A stretch of DNA of 8,447 nucleotides from Pedobacter sp. UBA1654 (lineage in GTDB: Bacteria; Bacteroidota; Bacteroidia; Sphingobacteriales; Sphingobacteriaceae), in NCBI GenBank assembly GCA_002320935.1, contig DCLG01000027.1, positions 35,534 to 43,980 on the forward strand, read 5' to 3'. This document shows, piece by piece, positions 7,763 to 8,447 of the stretch; positions within the stretch are counted from its first letter, which is position 1, and every line of letters starts with the position of its first letter. The notes below the pieces were generated by a model. The model had not been told where the DNA came from. It saw only the letters and a list, made by a program, of their open reading frames with translations, and ran no database searches. The translations under genes were made by a program, and so were the position numbers.

Positions 7763-8447
7763 GAAGGTTCATTGGAAATCGGTTTTCAAAGCCACAGCCT
7801 GGATATTTTCTCTAGCTGGAATAGTGGTGCTGATGAGTTTCGTGGAAACAAAAAAGAAGACACTGAAATGCAGCAATGTGAAGATCCTGATTCCAGGTGC
7901 AGACAACTTCATTGAACGTGAAGAAATTGATGATATCCTGAAGAAAAACCAGGGCATTCTGATTGGGAAAGTGATGGAGCAGGTGAACCTTGATGAGATT
8001 GAAAGGAACATTAAGGCAAACCCATACATTGCCTCAGCAAAAGTATTTGCTGATATGGATGGCGTGATCCATATTGAAATTGAACAGCGGGAGCCCGTAC
8101 TGCGTATTATCAATGCCGGTGGTCAGGACTTTTATGTGGATAAGGAAGGCCTTAAAATGCCTGTATCTTCCAATTTTACTGCAAATGTGCTCGTGGCCAA
8201 TGGTAATATTCAGGAGTTCTTCAATGGTAGGTTAGACACATTGAGGAATGCGGTGGCGAATGACTTGTATGAAACCGCATTATTCCTTAGGGCTGATACG
8301 CTTTGGGATGCTCAGATAGAGCAGCTATATGTTGCGGAGAACAGAGATATCGAGTTGATACCAAGGGTTGGCAATCAGCGTATCATTTTAGGAGATGCAG
8401 ATTCGCTGCATATCAAAATGCGGAACCTGCGAGAGTTTTACAGGCAG
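7755..8447 (+). CDS. ftsQ: Cell division protein FtsQ, N-terminal 231 residues (runs off the right edge)
   Basis: The open frame starts at ATG 7755 and stays open for 231 codons to the last base of the window, so its C-terminus is missing. The protein starts with a very short basic cytoplasmic tail (residues 1-12, MLKKVHWKSVFK), then one transmembrane segment (about 13-30), then a periplasmic part. The stretch from about C39 to residue 110 fits a POTRA domain, with I.REEIDDIL, then LDEIERNIKANPYIASAKVF, then IHIEIEQREPVLRI; the EQREP..RI segment is the usual marker of FtsQ/DivIB. The remaining residues fit the start of the beta domain. FtsQ links FtsL/FtsB and other divisome members across the inner membrane. 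Sequence conservation in this family is low, so the call also leans on position right after murC. The start overlaps murC by 8 bases and has no clear Shine-Dalgarno; the next in-frame ATG falls inside the membrane helix and is unlikely. Confidence 0.9.
   Translation, partial: MLKKVHWKSVFKATAWIFSLAGIVVLMSFVETKKKTLKCSNVKILIPGADNFIEREEIDDILKKNQGILIGKVMEQVNLDEIERNIKANPYIASAKVFADMDGVIHIEIEQREPVLRIINAGGQDFYVDKEGLKMPVSSNFTANVLVANGNIQEFFNGRLDTLRNAVANDLYETALFLRADTLWDAQIEQLYVAENRDIELIPRVGNQRIILGDADSLHIKMRNLREFYRQ

Noticed and set aside
7869..7871. FtsQ C39 as a lipoprotein lipidation site
   Set aside because: The residues before the cysteine (KKTLK) are basic and do not form a lipobox, and the hydrophobic helix ends about nine residues earlier.

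Overview
This window is a compact, single-direction (+ strand) stretch of the division and cell wall (dcw) cluster. From left to right it holds the last 24 codons of ftsI, complete murE, mraY, murD, ftsW, murG and murC, and the first 231 codons of ftsQ, which runs off the right edge. Every identification rests on recognisable family motifs in the translated sequence. No part of the window lacks a gene: the longest gap between reading frames is 10 bases (ftsW to murG). Three junctions overlap (murE/mraY and mraY/murD by 1 base, murC/ftsQ by 8 bases). No promoter, terminator, RNA gene, mobile element, repeat array or CRISPR array can be supported, so the genes are most likely carried on one polycistronic mRNA that starts upstream and ends downstream of the window.

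The organism is most likely a member of the Bacteroidota, probably Sphingobacteriaceae (Pedobacter-like). This is inference from protein flavour and gene order, not a database match. Four points support it. The order ftsI-murE-mraY-murD-ftsW-murG-murC-ftsQ has no murF between murE and mraY and no ddl or murB before ftsQ. MraY is long (415 residues) because of an enlarged periplasmic loop. The FtsI tail looks like a PASTA domain end. Strong Shine-Dalgarno sequences are scarce, as is usual in that phylum. Base composition looks moderate in GC and even across the window, with no sign of a transferred island.

The genes form one pathway. MurC, MurD and MurE are three of the four cytoplasmic ligases that add L-Ala, D-Glu and (from its DNPR motif) meso-diaminopimelate to UDP-MurNAc. 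The fourth ligase, MurF, must be encoded elsewhere. MraY moves the finished phospho-MurNAc-pentapeptide onto undecaprenyl phosphate to give lipid I, and MurG adds GlcNAc to give lipid II. FtsW (a SEDS glycosyltransferase) and FtsI (its transpeptidase partner) polymerise and cross-link lipid II at the septum. FtsQ is the bitopic scaffold that links the early and late divisome.

This is core, conserved chromosome. I found no previously undescribed system. The observations in Part 2 are lineage-level variations (MraY loop, FtsI tail, FtsW motif, FtsQ N-terminus, overlapping start/stop codons), and their interest scores are modest.
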